Assembly (NCBI GenBank): GCA_905221615.1
Contig: CAJNDT010001247.1
Location: 267,827-331,826 of the forward strand
From: Symbiodinium sp. CCMP2592
Lineage: Eukaryota; Sar; Dinophyceae; Suessiales; Symbiodiniaceae
Direction of reading: 5' to 3'
DNA length: 64,000 bases
Part shown: positions 37,950-52,600 of the stretch, piece by piece
Layout of the letters: each line of letters starts with the position of its first letter
How positions within the stretch are numbered: the first letter of the stretch is position 1
The notes under the pieces: model-generated
What the model was told of the DNA's origin: nothing
The model's input: the letters and a program-made list of their open reading frames with translations, nothing else
Databases searched by the model: none
Program-made: the position numbers and the translations under genes

Positions 37950-40588
37950 TGCGCTCGCCCCCCCCCAAGATCTACGTCTGCAGGTTTTGGGAGTCTGGAT
38001 TTCATGATTTCCGGCTTTCAGCAGTACGTAAGTTTCCAGATTCCAGATTTGCATGCACTATGTTTCCAGAGATTCCAGATTCCAGATTTCCAGATTTGCT
38101 CACCCTAAGGTTTCCAGATTTCCAGAAATCTGGAATCTGGAAACCCTAATGTTTCCAGAAATCTGGAATCTGGAAACTTAGAGCTGCAAATCTGGAATCT
38201 GGAATCGGGAAACTTAGAGCCTGCAAATCTGGAAATCTGGAATCTGGAAACTTATCCTGCAAATCTGGAATCTGGAAACTCTACGACGTGTAGAAACATG
38301 AGCATCAGCCGTGGCCTCATGAACATCAGTCGGCTTCGGGGCTGGTCCTAAAACCAAAACCGCCTGGTCCGAAAGCGTCTTTGAGATTGATCATGGTCAA
38401 AAAGAAGTGAATTTGCTTAATGCACCACTCAACAACGAGGTCATGGGGTAGCGGGTCCAGTTATTGCACTGCCATGCAGCACCGCTGATGCTCATAATGC
38501 GCGTGTCTTGTCCGTCCCCAAACCTGCTGATGCTGGTCCTAAAACCAAAACCGCCTGGTCCGTCTCGTTCTCCCACAGCCGAAGTCTTGAGCCAGTGAGT
38601 GTTTATGAGAGGGTCTAGTGAAGAGGGACATGCGATATGTGCTGGGTGCGCAGCTGACTCCAAGCCTATTGAAATCTTGCAGCACACGAAGCCATGGAAA
38701 TCCACCCGGACGAGGTGCGGTTCAACCGCACAAAACACTGTAATGCTCAAACAAATCAACTTTTTCAACCTTTGAAACGCACGAAACACTGCTATGCTCA
38801 ACAAATTCCAAACTTTTAAGGAATCTGCCACCGGCCCCTGGCCATAGATGCCACAATTTTAAAATTTTTGGAATTTTTTGAGCATTACAGTGTTTCATGA
38901 CTTTCAAGGTTGGAAATTTTGGGTTTTTTGAGCATTACAGTGTTTTCTGATGTCCAGGACAGGATATATTGCATCACAAGATAATTGTGTGCTTTCAACC
39001 GTTGTCAAGGACTGGAAGTAATGTTTTATGTGTCTTCTGGAACAACAATGGTTTTCATTATTCTTGTTTGATAAGTATGAAAAAGGCCTAGTCGTTGCAT
39101 AGTTTATTTCATGTATGTTTTCGGAGGTTGGTAGATCTATGGCACCAGCAGCACTGGCTCCAGTACCTGAGCTTTCTCGAAAATGGTTTTGACCCTTCTT
39201 CGGCAAGCTGCACCGCGTACAGATCCAACACTGGAGCAGCACAAGCCTATCTAGAGCTTAATTCATTTCATATTGAAGACTGTGGGAAACTGTTTGCATT
39301 TTGCTATCATCAGAAACAATGGAGACTTCCTATTCGGCTTCCTATGAGACACCCTCATACCTATCAAGCAAGAGACATGAAGATTCCTTCCTATCCAGAA
39401 GAAAATTCTACGATGTCACCTGTAGTCTTTGAAGACAGCTCCTTTTCATGTTGTGATACGAACTATGACAGCGTCTAAACCACAGTCACAGACAGAAGGA
39501 CCGGTATCGCTTTGTCAGGATGTGAGGGAGGTGTAGAAACCGATACAGGTCTTACGCCTCTTGCCCGTTTAATAAAAAAATAACCAGTAAGCAAGCTTTT
39601 CTTTGTTTGCTGATCACATCTGGGGAGTGTCGCTTGGAGACTGAAGAGAGCTACTTTTTCCGCTACTTTCTATGACACAAATTAGAGAAGGTATCTTCTC
39701 CGGGGTATAGGACAGCATCAATAAGAGTTAACCGAATGAAAACTCATGGCCCAAATGAGTATGCTCAAAAATAGATAGCGATTGCTATGCACATGGCTGC
39801 CTTTAACATCGATTCACAATATAAAGAGGAGTTTTCTTCCATGAAGTGCCATCTTGCTTTGTTTTACAAGGTTAAAGAGCCCCTGCCTTGTGATTGATAC
39901 GTATCAATGCAGCCAGTCGCAATTAGTCCTGCTTCATGTTTGGAAGGTCGCAAGAGCTCTCTTATTTCTTGCAGACGAGCCTTCTTGTGCGCCCGCATAT
40001 GCACATGAACTTTCCAACTCCAGCGGAGCTTTCCCATTTTTTATGGGGCAAAGAACAACTATTGGAGTATTGCTTCAAAAATAAACGCGCCCGTATATTC
40101 GACTTCCTTCATGTATAACGGACAGGGCATGAAAGGAGCTCTTTGTGTTTCGTAACTCATAAATCAAATGCTAGGGCTATTAGGCCGCATCAGAATCGGA
40201 CGCTTCACGAGCAGCGGGAAAGAGATGGCCCACGCACACAGACGTCTTCGTAAGATGGACAAAAGTATTTTTATTATTAGAGGAATGTCGTTAAATTACA
40301 CACCATAAATCGCAAAAAAAACACGAGGTTTTTTAGTACTGCCCGAACAAAAATAGCACGCCCTCCAGCATTTCAGCTTCTCCAACATATAAACTACCAT
40401 AAATCTGCTGCCGAGATTCGGCGCCAGATTTTTACACATATCAAACCCGCGACTTGTAGCAGCACGAGCACGATTGTATCGGAATTTACGCTGTTTTCGG
40501 CATATATGAGTAGTCGACCAATGTAGGGCAGCAACCTGTGGAATTGTGTGGAAGAGGCGGATGTAGATCTTGGGGGGGGTGGGTGACC

Positions 40589-40623
<35 letters not shown>

Positions 40624-43600
40624 CCCTCTGTAGCTTGACTAAGGGTTTAGTTAGGGTTTTGGTTGAAAATTTGAAGGTCGGGTTTCGAACGACGCTAGGG
40701 TTTATGGGTTAGGAGTTTCGCCTGCCAAGCCACGGGCTTTAGGTGCCCAGCCACACACCCAAAACCTTAACCACATGCTCCAGTAGGTGTTGCAACGATC
40801 ACCGAAAATCAGGTGTAGTCAGGGTTCAGCCTGGATTACCCTAAACACCCTCGAAAGTGAACGATAGCGCAATAGATCCCAGGACTCTCACACGTACTAC
40901 CAGCAGCCTGAACCTTTAAAGCCCTTCAACCCTAAGCAAAAATACCTATGTGCTAGCTGCTGCGGTTCCTGGCAGAGACAAAGTTAGCTTGCTTATGCCT
41001 ACACCGTCAACCCTAAACCTAAAGCTGCTAAGACACAGCCTCAAACAACACAGCCCCCAAACGCTGAACGCCCTTACCTCTAAACCCCAATCTTCAAACC
41101 CTCAACCGCATGAAACATTTCAGGTAAAGCTTAGGGTTTAGGGTGTAGGGAATTTGTCAACTTCCACTGCGGCCCAAACAAAACCCAATACTGTAGGGCC
41201 TATAGGGCCCTGAACAGTTACCAATACTATCTCGGGGGTTCCTTGTATAATTCTAGTATAATGGGCCCCAAAACCCCATTCTTGTGCACAGTCCAAGTCT
41301 CCCGGAGAGCCTTACTTGGAGGGTCGGGAGACTTAGTAGAACCCTAAAGGGGATCTATAGGGGTAACAGGCTTCTATAAGCGGTTCCTTTAAGATCTATA
41401 AGGGGTTGGAGGGTCGGGGGACTCAGTAGACTTATAAGTACCCTACAAAGGACCCTAATTGGGGTTATGATACTTATAAGTCTCTAGGCAATAAGTAGAC
41501 TTTTTTGTAGCCTAAAGGGACCCTAGTTGGGGTTATCATGCTTATAAGTCTCTAAAGTATCTACTTACTAAGTCCAGCCGACCCTCCAAGTTATGAGCTC
41601 ACTAAGACCCGCTTGACAGGATCCTAAGTACCTGTATGCGGGGGTTACTTACAGGAGTCAAAATCGGATTTCAGACGCTTACTTTCTACTATGATCTCCT
41701 GTGGAGGTATGTGGCATCTTTGGGCTGCTAGAAAAACCTCTCATGTAGGCACCTATAAACATGGGGGACTTGGCGTTTGTCGTCCACAATAGGATATCGA
41801 GTCTATACTGTGAGGAATACTGTTACACTACTTGCTCAAGCTATGTTGCATTGTCTGAGCCTTGGACAATAGAAGCTTGGACACGCGGTCGTTCTCGGGG
41901 TCGTAGCCTCAGCTGGCTGCTGTCCGAGTCCCTACTTGGAATCAGGGCTTGGGGCTTGGAGGTTCTGTTCTTATGGGTTCATGGGGTGCTGTAGGAATTT
42001 GTACGCTGCCTGTACTGGGGTCTTAGGTATTTGGGCAACCTGGAATGTAGTTCCTTTTTTTGGTCAACCCAAAAACTCTATTATAGGATCCTGACCATAA
42101 AACTGGTTTACCAAAAAAGGAACTACAATGGAGACTATAGGTAGTGTCTGAGTTAGGGAGAAGGTCGGTCACGGCGATGCCTTGGACTGTCTGGGTCTAG
42201 ACTGTTCCTGCTCACAGGGAGGTCGTTTCAAGACCTGGTTGGCACTACCAAGCTTTTTGAGCAGACCTCCTGAAAATTTTAGACTTGGGCTTCTGTCAAC
42301 GCTCTACATACTTTATAGCAACTTTTAAGGGGTCTTCTTGTTGGATCCTCCCTGGGTACTGGGTAGTTGAAGCTGGCCATGTTGGATACGGCTCCGACAT
42401 CTCCAGCCTCCCAAATCCATGTCCTGAAGCCCCATACCGTTGATGATAGAAATCCTGCATTACCTTAAGCACCCTGAACTATGGGAATTATGGGATATTT
42501 CTTATTATGGGTAATGCAGGGTTTGTATCATCAACCGTATGTCTGAATCTTCAGTTGTAGACCCATATCATCCCCCAAAGCAATGTACTATGCCATAAAA
42601 TAAATAAACTCACTTAGACTAGCTGCAATCAGTCTAGGACGAGATTTGCTGCTTGCGCTTTGGGCAGGTTCAAACGACAGGGCTGAGGGCTTGGGGTTTA
42701 GGGTCCACTTGGAGGGTCGGGGGACTTAGTACCCTTAAGGGGATCTCTAGGTACTATAGGGGTTCTCTAAAGGGCTCCTTTAAAGGGGTCTATAAGGGTT
42801 CTATAAGGAGGGTCGGGGGACTTAGTAAGTAGGTAGTAAGTAGACTTATAAGTACCCGAAAAGGGACCCTGATTGGGGTTATGGTACTTATAAGTCCCTA
42901 AAATAAACAGTTACTAAGTCCCCCAACCCTCCAAGCAGGGGTTAAGGTTTGGGGGTCAGGGCTTCTGGATTTGGGCTTTGAGTTGAGGGTTTCGGGTTTG
43001 GGGTTCACATCCGCAACTCAAAGCCCTGAGCTGCAAACCCTGAGCCTAAGCCTCAACAGGGGGAACCTGAAAGAAGCAGGGTGTATAGACTGCTACCGGA
43101 CGAGCTGGTACAGAACCCTCGTAGTCCATCTTTGCTACTACGATAACATACACTTAAAGCCGATCTTTAAGCGACCCAGACAGTACCATCACGCTCCTTC
43201 CTGCTGGGGACAGGGCACAGCTCCCCCGGCAATGGCGACCTTGGTGCCAGGGCTTTAGGTGTAGGGCTTTGGATTCAGGGCTTTAGAGTTTAGGTCTTCG
43301 GTAGGGTCGGTTAAGAACACCAAACCAACCACAACAAGAAGCTCCGGGCAGCAGTATTGCTTAGACCTGGCAGGTGTGGGGAGGTTCATACGGACTTCAG
43401 GATTCAGCCGCTCACGTTACTTTTCTCACCCTTGCGGCGGTCATCGACGTGACGTGAGATGTCCAATGCCGCCTGCGAACACGCCTGGTGGGCAAGACTG
43501 CGTGGTTGTTACGGGAATTTAAGTCACCATAATAAGGAATAAGGAAGTCAAGAGATTACTATAAATTCCTAGTGTAGTAACTGAAGTTAAGTTCCTTAAC

Positions 43601-46600
43601 AAGACCTAGAAGAAGAGCGCCTGCTGTGCCTCCCGGTTCACACACAGCCGCCACACCACGTCCTGGGTCCCCTTCGGCAAGAAGTTACTTGGAGGGTCGG
43701 AGGACTTAGTAAATAGTTAATTTTAGATACTTATAAGTATCGTATCCCCTACAGTATTTAGGGTCCCTTTTAGGGTACTTATATGTCTACTTACTACCTA
43801 CTTACTAAGTCCCCCGACCCTCCGAATACAAGCCAAGGACTGAAGCCGGCCCCTGCTTGGCCGACCAGGACCCTGAAACGCGAACAGAGGAGCGGGCTTA
43901 TAGGGTTTAGGGTTTTGGGTTTTTGGCTTTATAGGGTTCAGGGTTTGGGGGCTTAGGGTTTTGGGGTTTATATGGTTTACCTTAATCCTGAAGGAACTAC
44001 CTTTTCAAAGACTTATAAAGGGAAATCATAATAAGGAGCCCTAAAAAGTTAGGTTATTCAGGGTTAAGGTAGGGTTTCTAGGGCTTAGAGTTCTGGGTTT
44101 TGGGGTTTATATGGTTTAAAGTTTATAGGGCTTAGGGTTTTGGGTGGGACTCTCCGACCCCGACGGTGTGAACTGCGTGGGTGATGCGCGGTGAAGGTGG
44201 AAGTGTGATTTTCGACTCCGACAGGGCTTAGGGTTTAGGGTCTAGGGTCGAGGGTTTAGGGTTGAGGGTGTAGGGTTTAGGGTTTAAGGTGTAGGGTTTA
44301 GGGTTGAGGGTTTAGGGTTGAGGGTTTAGGGTTTAGGGGTTTAGGATTAAGGGTTTAGGGTTTAGGGTTTAGGATTGAGGGTTCAGGGTTTAGGGGTTTA
44401 GGGTGTAGGGGTCTCGGTTTAGGGTTTGTTTCATGTCTAATGGCCCGAGCCTCGAGACCCGGATCCTCTTTCAATGCAGGCTCAGATGGCAGCTTCACGT
44501 ACTTAAACCCTAAATGGCGTGTCTCCTCCCAACTGTATCCATCGCCGACTGTACAGATAACAAGCCAAACTCAAACCGAGCCTCCCGAACTGAAAAAAAT
44601 CGCAGCAGTCGTGCTGGACGTCTAATATCTCCTGATCCAGGGATGAAGATGCCTTGATGACATTGTATGCCATTGAAAAAATAAACCTACTCGGACTATC
44701 TACTGCCGCAGTCGTAGAGAAAGCGCTGCTGAATCAGGGCTTAGGTTATGACATTTTGAGTTTTGCCTAGACTAGAGCTTCTGTTTTAAAGGCCTGCAGC
44801 GAGGTTGCAGGTTGCAATATTGGGGTCAGAGTGAAAAACATGATATCATAGGGGTCTGAACAACGAATGACCGTATTCCCTTGCAGCCTCTGAAGATTTT
44901 ACTGCAGAGAATACCCGCAGAACTAGCTGAGTCCCGTAGAAAGTCCGAAGAACATCGAAGAACCACACCTCCTGTAAAAGGCGCTTACTGGCTCTAGGCT
45001 ATCAGTATAAGAATTTCTGTCAAGGTGCCTCCGCTCCTCGACAGAACCTGCACACGAAAGGCTATCGCTCAAAGGGCTTAGGGTTCCTTTAGGCTCCTCC
45101 AATGCATTCTTTTAGGTTTTCTACTTGTACAAAGGTTATTATTGTGGCTTAGGAGGTAGGTCTTCGCTGAAGTGCCACAAAAATTTGAATAGGGGTCGGA
45201 GGTACACACAGGGACCGTAAAGGGGTACCTACGCCACGAAGAAACTGTTGCCCAGTTTAGGAGTAGTGAAGTACTTTTAGGTGCAAGTCTGTTGGATCAT
45301 CCCAGGGTTCTAGTTCGTGGCCGCCTCGCTTCGGCGGCGCGAAGGCGTGGTGCTTCAGAATATCCTGAAGCGGGCTTGGGGATGTGGCTGATGCTCTAGG
45401 GTTTATGGGGCATGTGTAGGGTTTTTCAATATCCTGCACTGGGTTTTGGGCTTGGGATGGAAGGTGTAGAGTTGAGAAGTTGCGGGTTCAGGTTTACAGA
45501 GTTCCGCGTTTAGCGTTTCGGTCCTGAAATTGCCCGATATTATTGAAGTATATTACAATAACCCTAAACCCTAAACCCTAAACCCTATACAATAAACAAA
45601 AACAAACGACGGAACATTGAGGAATAGGATTACCAAGGATTCAGGCCCCGCTATTCCCCTCGCTGCGACTTTGTAAGTCCACTCATCTTAAGGGTTGGGT
45701 TGAGGGTTTCGGGTGTAGTGTAGGATCAGGATTACAGTCGGTTTAGGGTTTAGGGTCAGGGTTTAGGGGGTTTAGGGTTCTTAGGGCTTTAGAGCCTTAG
45801 GGGTTCAGGGCTTTAGGGTTCCTTTAAAGGAGCTACAAGGGCCATAGTGCGGTGTTCTGTCATCTTGCCTTTTGTGTGTCTGTGGGAGCAGGCCTTAGGG
45901 CCCGGGTGTATGGTATTGACAGAGGGTTGATATAGGGGCCTTACAAAGCAGGATACAACTTCAGGTGTATGATAGTCTGTTTAGGATCTGGAACACCGAA
46001 GAGGAAAGTATGTCGAAGTGTCAGAACCCTGCATCATTGGGTGTCATATGAGGGCCTGAGCACTTAGAATAGGGTCTTGGAACCCATTATACCATTTCGG
46101 CTGGCAGGGTTGCAGTCCTCTGTCAGATGAAGCTGGCGTCCGCGGCTGCGCTGAGTGGCCTCCTTCGTCCGGCAATCTATGGAAGGGTGTCGAGATTAAA
46201 TCTCGGGTTTAGGGGTTTACCCTAAGGCCCCATAGTAGTTCCTTTTTGGGATTACCTGTTAGGATTCTACAGTAGAAGCCGGAAAGTTGGAACATCATTA
46301 TCCTCATGCCCTCAAGGTAAAGTATAAGGGATCCAAGCACTAATCCTCCTAAAGCCATGTTCCAACTTTCTGGCTTCTACTGTAAACATGAACCACAAAA
46401 GGAACTAGTATCGGGCCTTGGGGTAGGGATTTTGGGCGACGTTTTAGGGCCTCGTCGCCTCTCTGAAGCTTCTGTCGGAAAACCTTCACTAGACCTAAGA
46501 CTAACCTAGGAACAAAAAGGGTGCCCTTTTTGGTTTACAGGGGGTTTATAAGGAACCTCAACCCTAAAAAAAGGGAACAAGGGCCTACTCTGGGTCCTAG

Positions 46601-49600
46601 TTTAACTTGATTCATGGCAATTACCAAGAGGGCAGATCATACTACTACACCCCCCAAGCCATAATAAGGATGGTCTTTCGGGGCCTAATTCATAATAGTA
46701 GTTTACTCGGACCCTCTGGGTTATCGGTAGTTTCCAAGTCCATCGGCTGGACCTCCAGGGCTGGAAACACGAGTGATTGCCTGCTCAGCGTCAGCTGGTC
46801 TTGCCCGAGGATGCCGGCCTATGCCTAGGAAGTGTTGCCTTTGGATGCATCCCGAGATATCCCGAGCACACCCCGATGTGAAACATAACTTGTGTCACGC
46901 TGTTGCTCTGAGTGCCGCGACAGCCGGCTTTCATACCCCTTGAGCTCCAAATGGCCCAAAGAAGGTACTATTTATAGACTTTAGACGTCAAAGTAGGTTA
47001 GGTACTATTTTGTTGCTTGAAGCCCTGGGGTACGGGAGAAAATATGTTCGCACACTTTCTCCGTGAAAGCGGAGGACCGAAGCCTCGCCGCTTCGGGGAC
47101 GAAGACGCTGTGTGCCATCCCTACTTAAAGGGTCATGGGACTTAGTAACTTAATGGGTTCCTTAAAGGGGTTCCTAAGGGGATCTATAAGGGTTCTATAA
47201 GGGGGTTTAAGGCTACTTAAAGGGTCATGGGACTTAGTAACTATAGGGTTAGAAGTAATAGGTAACTCTAGTTACAACTACTGATAACCCCAATTCAGGT
47301 ACGTATAACTGTACTTACTAAGCCCCATGATCCTCCAAGTAGGACGCATGTTCAGAATACGTTACGCACCGTACACAGCGGGAGGTACTTTGTCTCGATT
47401 GCACAGGACCAAGGTGTACGCCGATGCCAGGTTTAGGGTTTAAGGTTCAGGCTTGTCCTACACTTGCACCCCTGATAGCCAGGAGAACGACCGACTACAT
47501 TTGTGAATGTATGGTATCTGCAAATCTAGTTAAACGCTTGAAGTTTCTGAATATTTAAAAGATATAAGAGCAGTTAGGTATTGGAGCCCTATAGAACATG
47601 AGACAGCTGCAAACCTCTTACGCCCCGTGCAAAACCGCTGCACCAATATTACGAAATGATGACAACAGGACCTGTGCAACCATTTTTGTGGAGCCATGTT
47701 CGCTGATGTCCGGGCCCCCGAATTGGGACGGGAAAATCGGGCCGCTAATAAATAGAATAGGGCTTAGGGGGTATATCATCGTCTACTCATACAGGGGTAA
47801 TTCCTACACGTTGCCTGAACCTCAAACTGAAATCAAGAAGAACCCTCTAACATAATCTGAGTCCCCTGGGAGGATCTAGAAAGTGGAACCCTGAGTTGGG
47901 ACCCGACTACTGAGGGTTTTTCATATGAACCCCCAGTAAAGGATCTACATTTTGGATCCTCCCAGAAAGCCGGGAATGGCCTATCTGCCCACACTAAGCC
48001 CTGTAAGAGTGGGACACCGTTGTGTGGCTTCTACTTGTTAGATCCCTCAGCCCTAAACCCTCAACCCGAAGCTGTGAGGCAGAATCCCGGGAGGGTCTGC
48101 TGCTTTGTATAGGAACCCCATTAAGGCATTTATTTTCTAGATCTTCGCCGGGGTCTAACCTAAGGAGAACTCAAGGAAGCGCGGCTTCAACCCGCAGTAT
48201 GGCAAGGCATTAGGGTAGAAGGTTTATAGAGGTTTGGGGTAAGATACCTGTGTTTCGGGGCAACCCGGATTTTTGATCAAGATCTAAAACCCCTAAGAGT
48301 TGGGAACCTAATTATCCCACACAAAGGTATCTTGCAGGAGACCTTAGGAGGATGTACTTCTGGATACTCCCAGCGGTCTGGGTACACTTGCTGTGGAACC
48401 CTTTAAACAGGGTTTTGAACGGGAAGACCAAGACCAACCACGCAAACCCTACAGTAGAAGCCTAAAAGTTGGAAACCCAATGGCCTCAATCCTTAAGAGC
48501 AATTTATAGGGAATCCCAGCACTATTTGGCCTTAATCCGGTTTCCAACTTTTTGGTGTTTACTATAGACGAGGAATCTCGAAACTGCAACCCTGATGCCA
48601 AAAGCACAAACCCCAAACGTGTTGAAGAGCCTTCAATCCTTAAGGGTTAATGTCCTCACTTAGTATACTTGGAGGATCATGGGACTTAGTAAGTACGGTT
48701 TCAAGTACCTTAATTGGGGTTATAAGTAAATATAAGGATCGTTACCCTAATTATAACCCTAGTTGCTAAGTCCCATGACCCTTTAAGTATACTTGGTCTG
48801 AAAGTACGTAGTCCCTCTACAGGTACTTAAAGGCCAACGTATACACTACATGGGTTCCTGGATCCTTTGGGCAACAGAATCCAAGAACAAGACATATCAG
48901 GACCCTGCTTATACCCTCAAACAGGAGCATATGGTCCCAAATAATGGGCACACAGGAGGTCTAGGTAAGCAACATTAACAGAGGGGCCTTAATAACTACC
49001 AATACGAATTATTAGAATTGTAGTATACCACTATAACACTCTTCTCATCCCTTCTCATTATTGAACGCCCCGATATTATCGAACCCTACAACAAACCCGT
49101 CATAGAACCCTCTTGAAGAATCGTTTAAAGGGAGACACCCTTTTCTAGTCATTGAGGCCGTATAATATACTCCCAAATCCCCCTTCTAATCATTAAGGAC
49201 CCTATATTATAGTACCCTTATAGTATCCCTTAAACCCTAAACCCTCAACCCTTAAAGGAACCCTTTAAATCAACCCCTTCAGGCCCCCATAGTACTCAGC
49301 GACCGACCTTAACCTCCTCTGTGCTCACTTCTTGCCGGTCCAGCATCCTGCTTTCGGTTTGGGGTTTAGGCATTAAGGTTTAGGGTTTAGAGAGTTTAGA
49401 GACTAGATAATTAGGGTTTAGGCTTTCGGTTTGGGGTTTAGAGATTAAGGTCTAGGGCTTAGAGATTAGATTATTAGGGTTTAGGCTTTCGGTTTCCCAG
49501 TAAGGGTCCATGTACCCACATAGGATTCCTTCAAGGGTTTATAGGGTATAAGGGTCAATGTACCCAAAAGGGTTCCCTGAAGGGTTCTTTAAGGGTACCA

Positions 49601-52600
49601 TAAGGGTTCTATTAAGGGTACCATAAGGGTTTAGGGTTTAGCGTAAAAGGGTCCATGTTCCCAAATAGTATATACTTTGGGCCCAATGTACCTATATAGG
49701 GAGTACTTTCAGGCCGATGTATATATTGTGTGGGTACATGGACCCTTAGGGCTTGCGGGTTTAGAGATTAGGGCTTGTGGGCTTCGCCTTACAAAGCTTT
49801 CACAACAAAACCCCTGAAAGGATCAACCAACAATTAAGGAATATACTTTGGATCTTATTAGGGCTCCTTTTTGAAATTAAGGTATATTCCTTAATCAAGG
49901 TGTGTTGGAGTCTCTGGGAATTCTTCAGGCCGCTATACTACTCCATGCAAGTGGCTGTCCTCAGGTACACGAGCTTGGACAAGGCTGCCGTTCGCCAATC
50001 CTCCCTTGTAAGCTGATTGCCAAGGATGACCTGAATCAGAGGGGAAAAGGAGGGACCCTTAATGGGGACACCTACCCTATAATGGGGCTATGTAATGGGT
50101 CTATAGTAGCTATATTAAGGGTATATACCTAGGGGTCCTTATTAAGGGTCCCTCCTTTTCCCCTTGACCTGAAAGCAAGAAGCTTCAGGTTCTGTTCTGT
50201 ATAGGAATCTTTAAGGGTGGCTGTTGCAAGGTAAGACCCTAAACCCTAAACCCCTAAACCCTAAACCCTAAATTAGGGTTTACCAGGGCTTCGGGGTAGG
50301 CGTTTCTGGTTTGCGGTTTCGGGCATGGGCAGGTCAGCAAGTGAGTACAGAACTACGTGTTTCGCAATGTCTGACCGTATATATGCCAAACTTAAGCGCC
50401 ATGCTCTCGTCAACAACTTATTACGACGCTTCTCACAGACACCCATGCAGGGGCTTTCGGAGTCATCGGTGCATCGTGTCTGCTTTTGTATTCGACACAT
50501 CTTAAAACTCACAATGTGAGTTTTAAGTTACATGTCATGTAACTCAAGTCTCGCCATGTCTGGCCGTTGACGTCTCTGAGATACCCTGCCTACCGGATCA
50601 TGGGAGTTAGCAATACTGAGTTCTACCATAACAAGGAAGACCACATTATTCATTATAGGTCCCTATTATGGCCACTTACTTGGGTAGTTGTCAATATTAT
50701 GGTCCATATTGGGGTAGCCTAAATATTAGGTGCCGTATTATAATAAGGACCCGAAAAGGGACGCTAATTTTGACAACCACCCAAATATAACCATAGAATA
50801 GGGATAACCCATGCTGTGGTTCTGTGATAGAGTGCCCTCTGCTCTGAATCTTCCGACCGGGTCGCCATTGTGGCACTGTGGTGCACAGTAGAAGAAAGCT
50901 TTCTTCCCTGATCATGAAAACATGCTTGATGGTCCAACCGCGAAAAAACTAGGGCGCATGTCTGGAAAGTCCGGTCGTATGGTGCCACCGCAGAAAACAA
51001 GGTCGAAGAAGAATAGGGAAGTAAGCCCCAAACAGACGAACGCAAACCAACGCAACTGTTTCACGAAACCAAACCCAGGCTAGATATTGTCATTGTATTA
51101 TGTATGTATTCATATGTATCTACTCTACATACATATACACATGTATATATATATATATATGTATATTTCCACACCTTAATACAAAACACATACATAACTT
51201 AATCAACTCAACTGCGTACTAAATCCCCTGATTTTGTAAATCCCGCCAGCAGCCCCACGTCCCTTCGCCTTACACCGCAACCCACCCTAAACCTGAACCC
51301 TATAGCCTCTAAATCCTACACCCTTGACCCCAAACCCTACAATCTAAACCACGTCACAAACGCCCAAATCCTAAAATACAACCCTAAACCCTGCACCCCA
51401 CACCGTAAATCCTAAACCCCAAACAAAAATAAAGCCACAAACCCTACAAAACAGAGAAACCAGTTCTTGATCGCATAAACCCTAAACCACCGAAAACCAT
51501 GGACACCTGAGCCTTACCTCCAAACCACCGACTAACCAGTGGCTTTGGGGTTGGATTCAATTGGCTCTCTTTGACAGGGATTATCATCATCCCTGATTCC
51601 TTAGCTCCCCCAATATCACCCTAAACCCTAACTAAACCCTAAACTTTGCCGTAAACCCTCAATGGTTAGCCGAGCATGTGGCTAGGCTCTCCAGTCGCGG
51701 CGTATCGCGTGCAAGGATTCCGAAGGTCTCGGTGCTGAGGAGCCTTGGAGATTAGGGCTCTTTCAAGGGCCCCTGCCAGGGATCCTTGTAAGAGGGGTTG
51801 AGGGTTCTTTTTCTATTTTTGTGAGCATCTTTTTGAAGGGGTTGAGGGCTTAGGGTTCAGGGTTTAGGGCTTTAGAGTTCAAGGTTCCTTGTAAGGGCTC
51901 CTTCAACGGCTCCTTTAAAGGGATCTGTGTCGGAATCCTTGCAGAGATCCTTTAAGGGGACCGTCTAAGGGGACCCTGAAAAGGGATCCGTTAAGCCTTC
52001 ACTGGAAGGATCCTGTATTCGGGGTTTGGATTTAATTCTGGTGGCTTCTACAGAACTGTCTAGCTCCCCTTGGCGACTGCTCTGAACTGTACGGTAAGGG
52101 TACCACCAATCCAAACCCAAAGCCGAATTCCAAATACACTCTAAACGCCAAACCTCTTATGTAGCCTCATTCCAACATCCTAAACAACAAGCACACAACC
52201 CACCCCAAGTGTCCTGACCCCTCAACACTCAGATTTCTGAGACCACACAACAAATCCCGAGGACCCTCTTCCTACTTGTCCAGTATCCTTGCCCAGACCC
52301 CCGGGAGGATCTCGAAAGTACATCCCCTAATTTGGGGCCCTATACTACTAAGGGTACTTTATAGGAACCACCATTTAGGGATCTACTTTTTCGGGGGCCT
52401 GGGTGGGAACTTAAAGTTAACCTTTGGAAGTATATTGGGATTATGTTGGGGTCCTAGTACCCCAAAAGGTCCAAGGCTACCTACTCTGCGACCAAGCTTT
52501 AACATTTTTATGGAAGGTCCCAACTTTCCACGGAGATACGGAGAACCCTTACGAAAAACTGCAGAAGCCTTCCGCAGTACCCTTATAAACAGCCTATTAG

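Noticed and set aside
38397..38831. 144-codon minus-strand open frame as a gene
   Set aside because: It crosses the 31-bp direct repeat and the inverted GAGCATTACAG arms, has no recognisable domain and no splice-consistent neighbours. Left as part of the island.
39095..39478. 127-codon plus-strand open frame as a confirmed gene
   Set aside because: Not matched to any family, opposite in direction to the array and without splice context; kept only as part of the island.
47341..47435. LRR-like exon TLVLCNRDKVPPAV on the minus strand
   Set aside because: The motif looks good but there is no AG acceptor in a usable position and the plus strand is also open; left unassigned.
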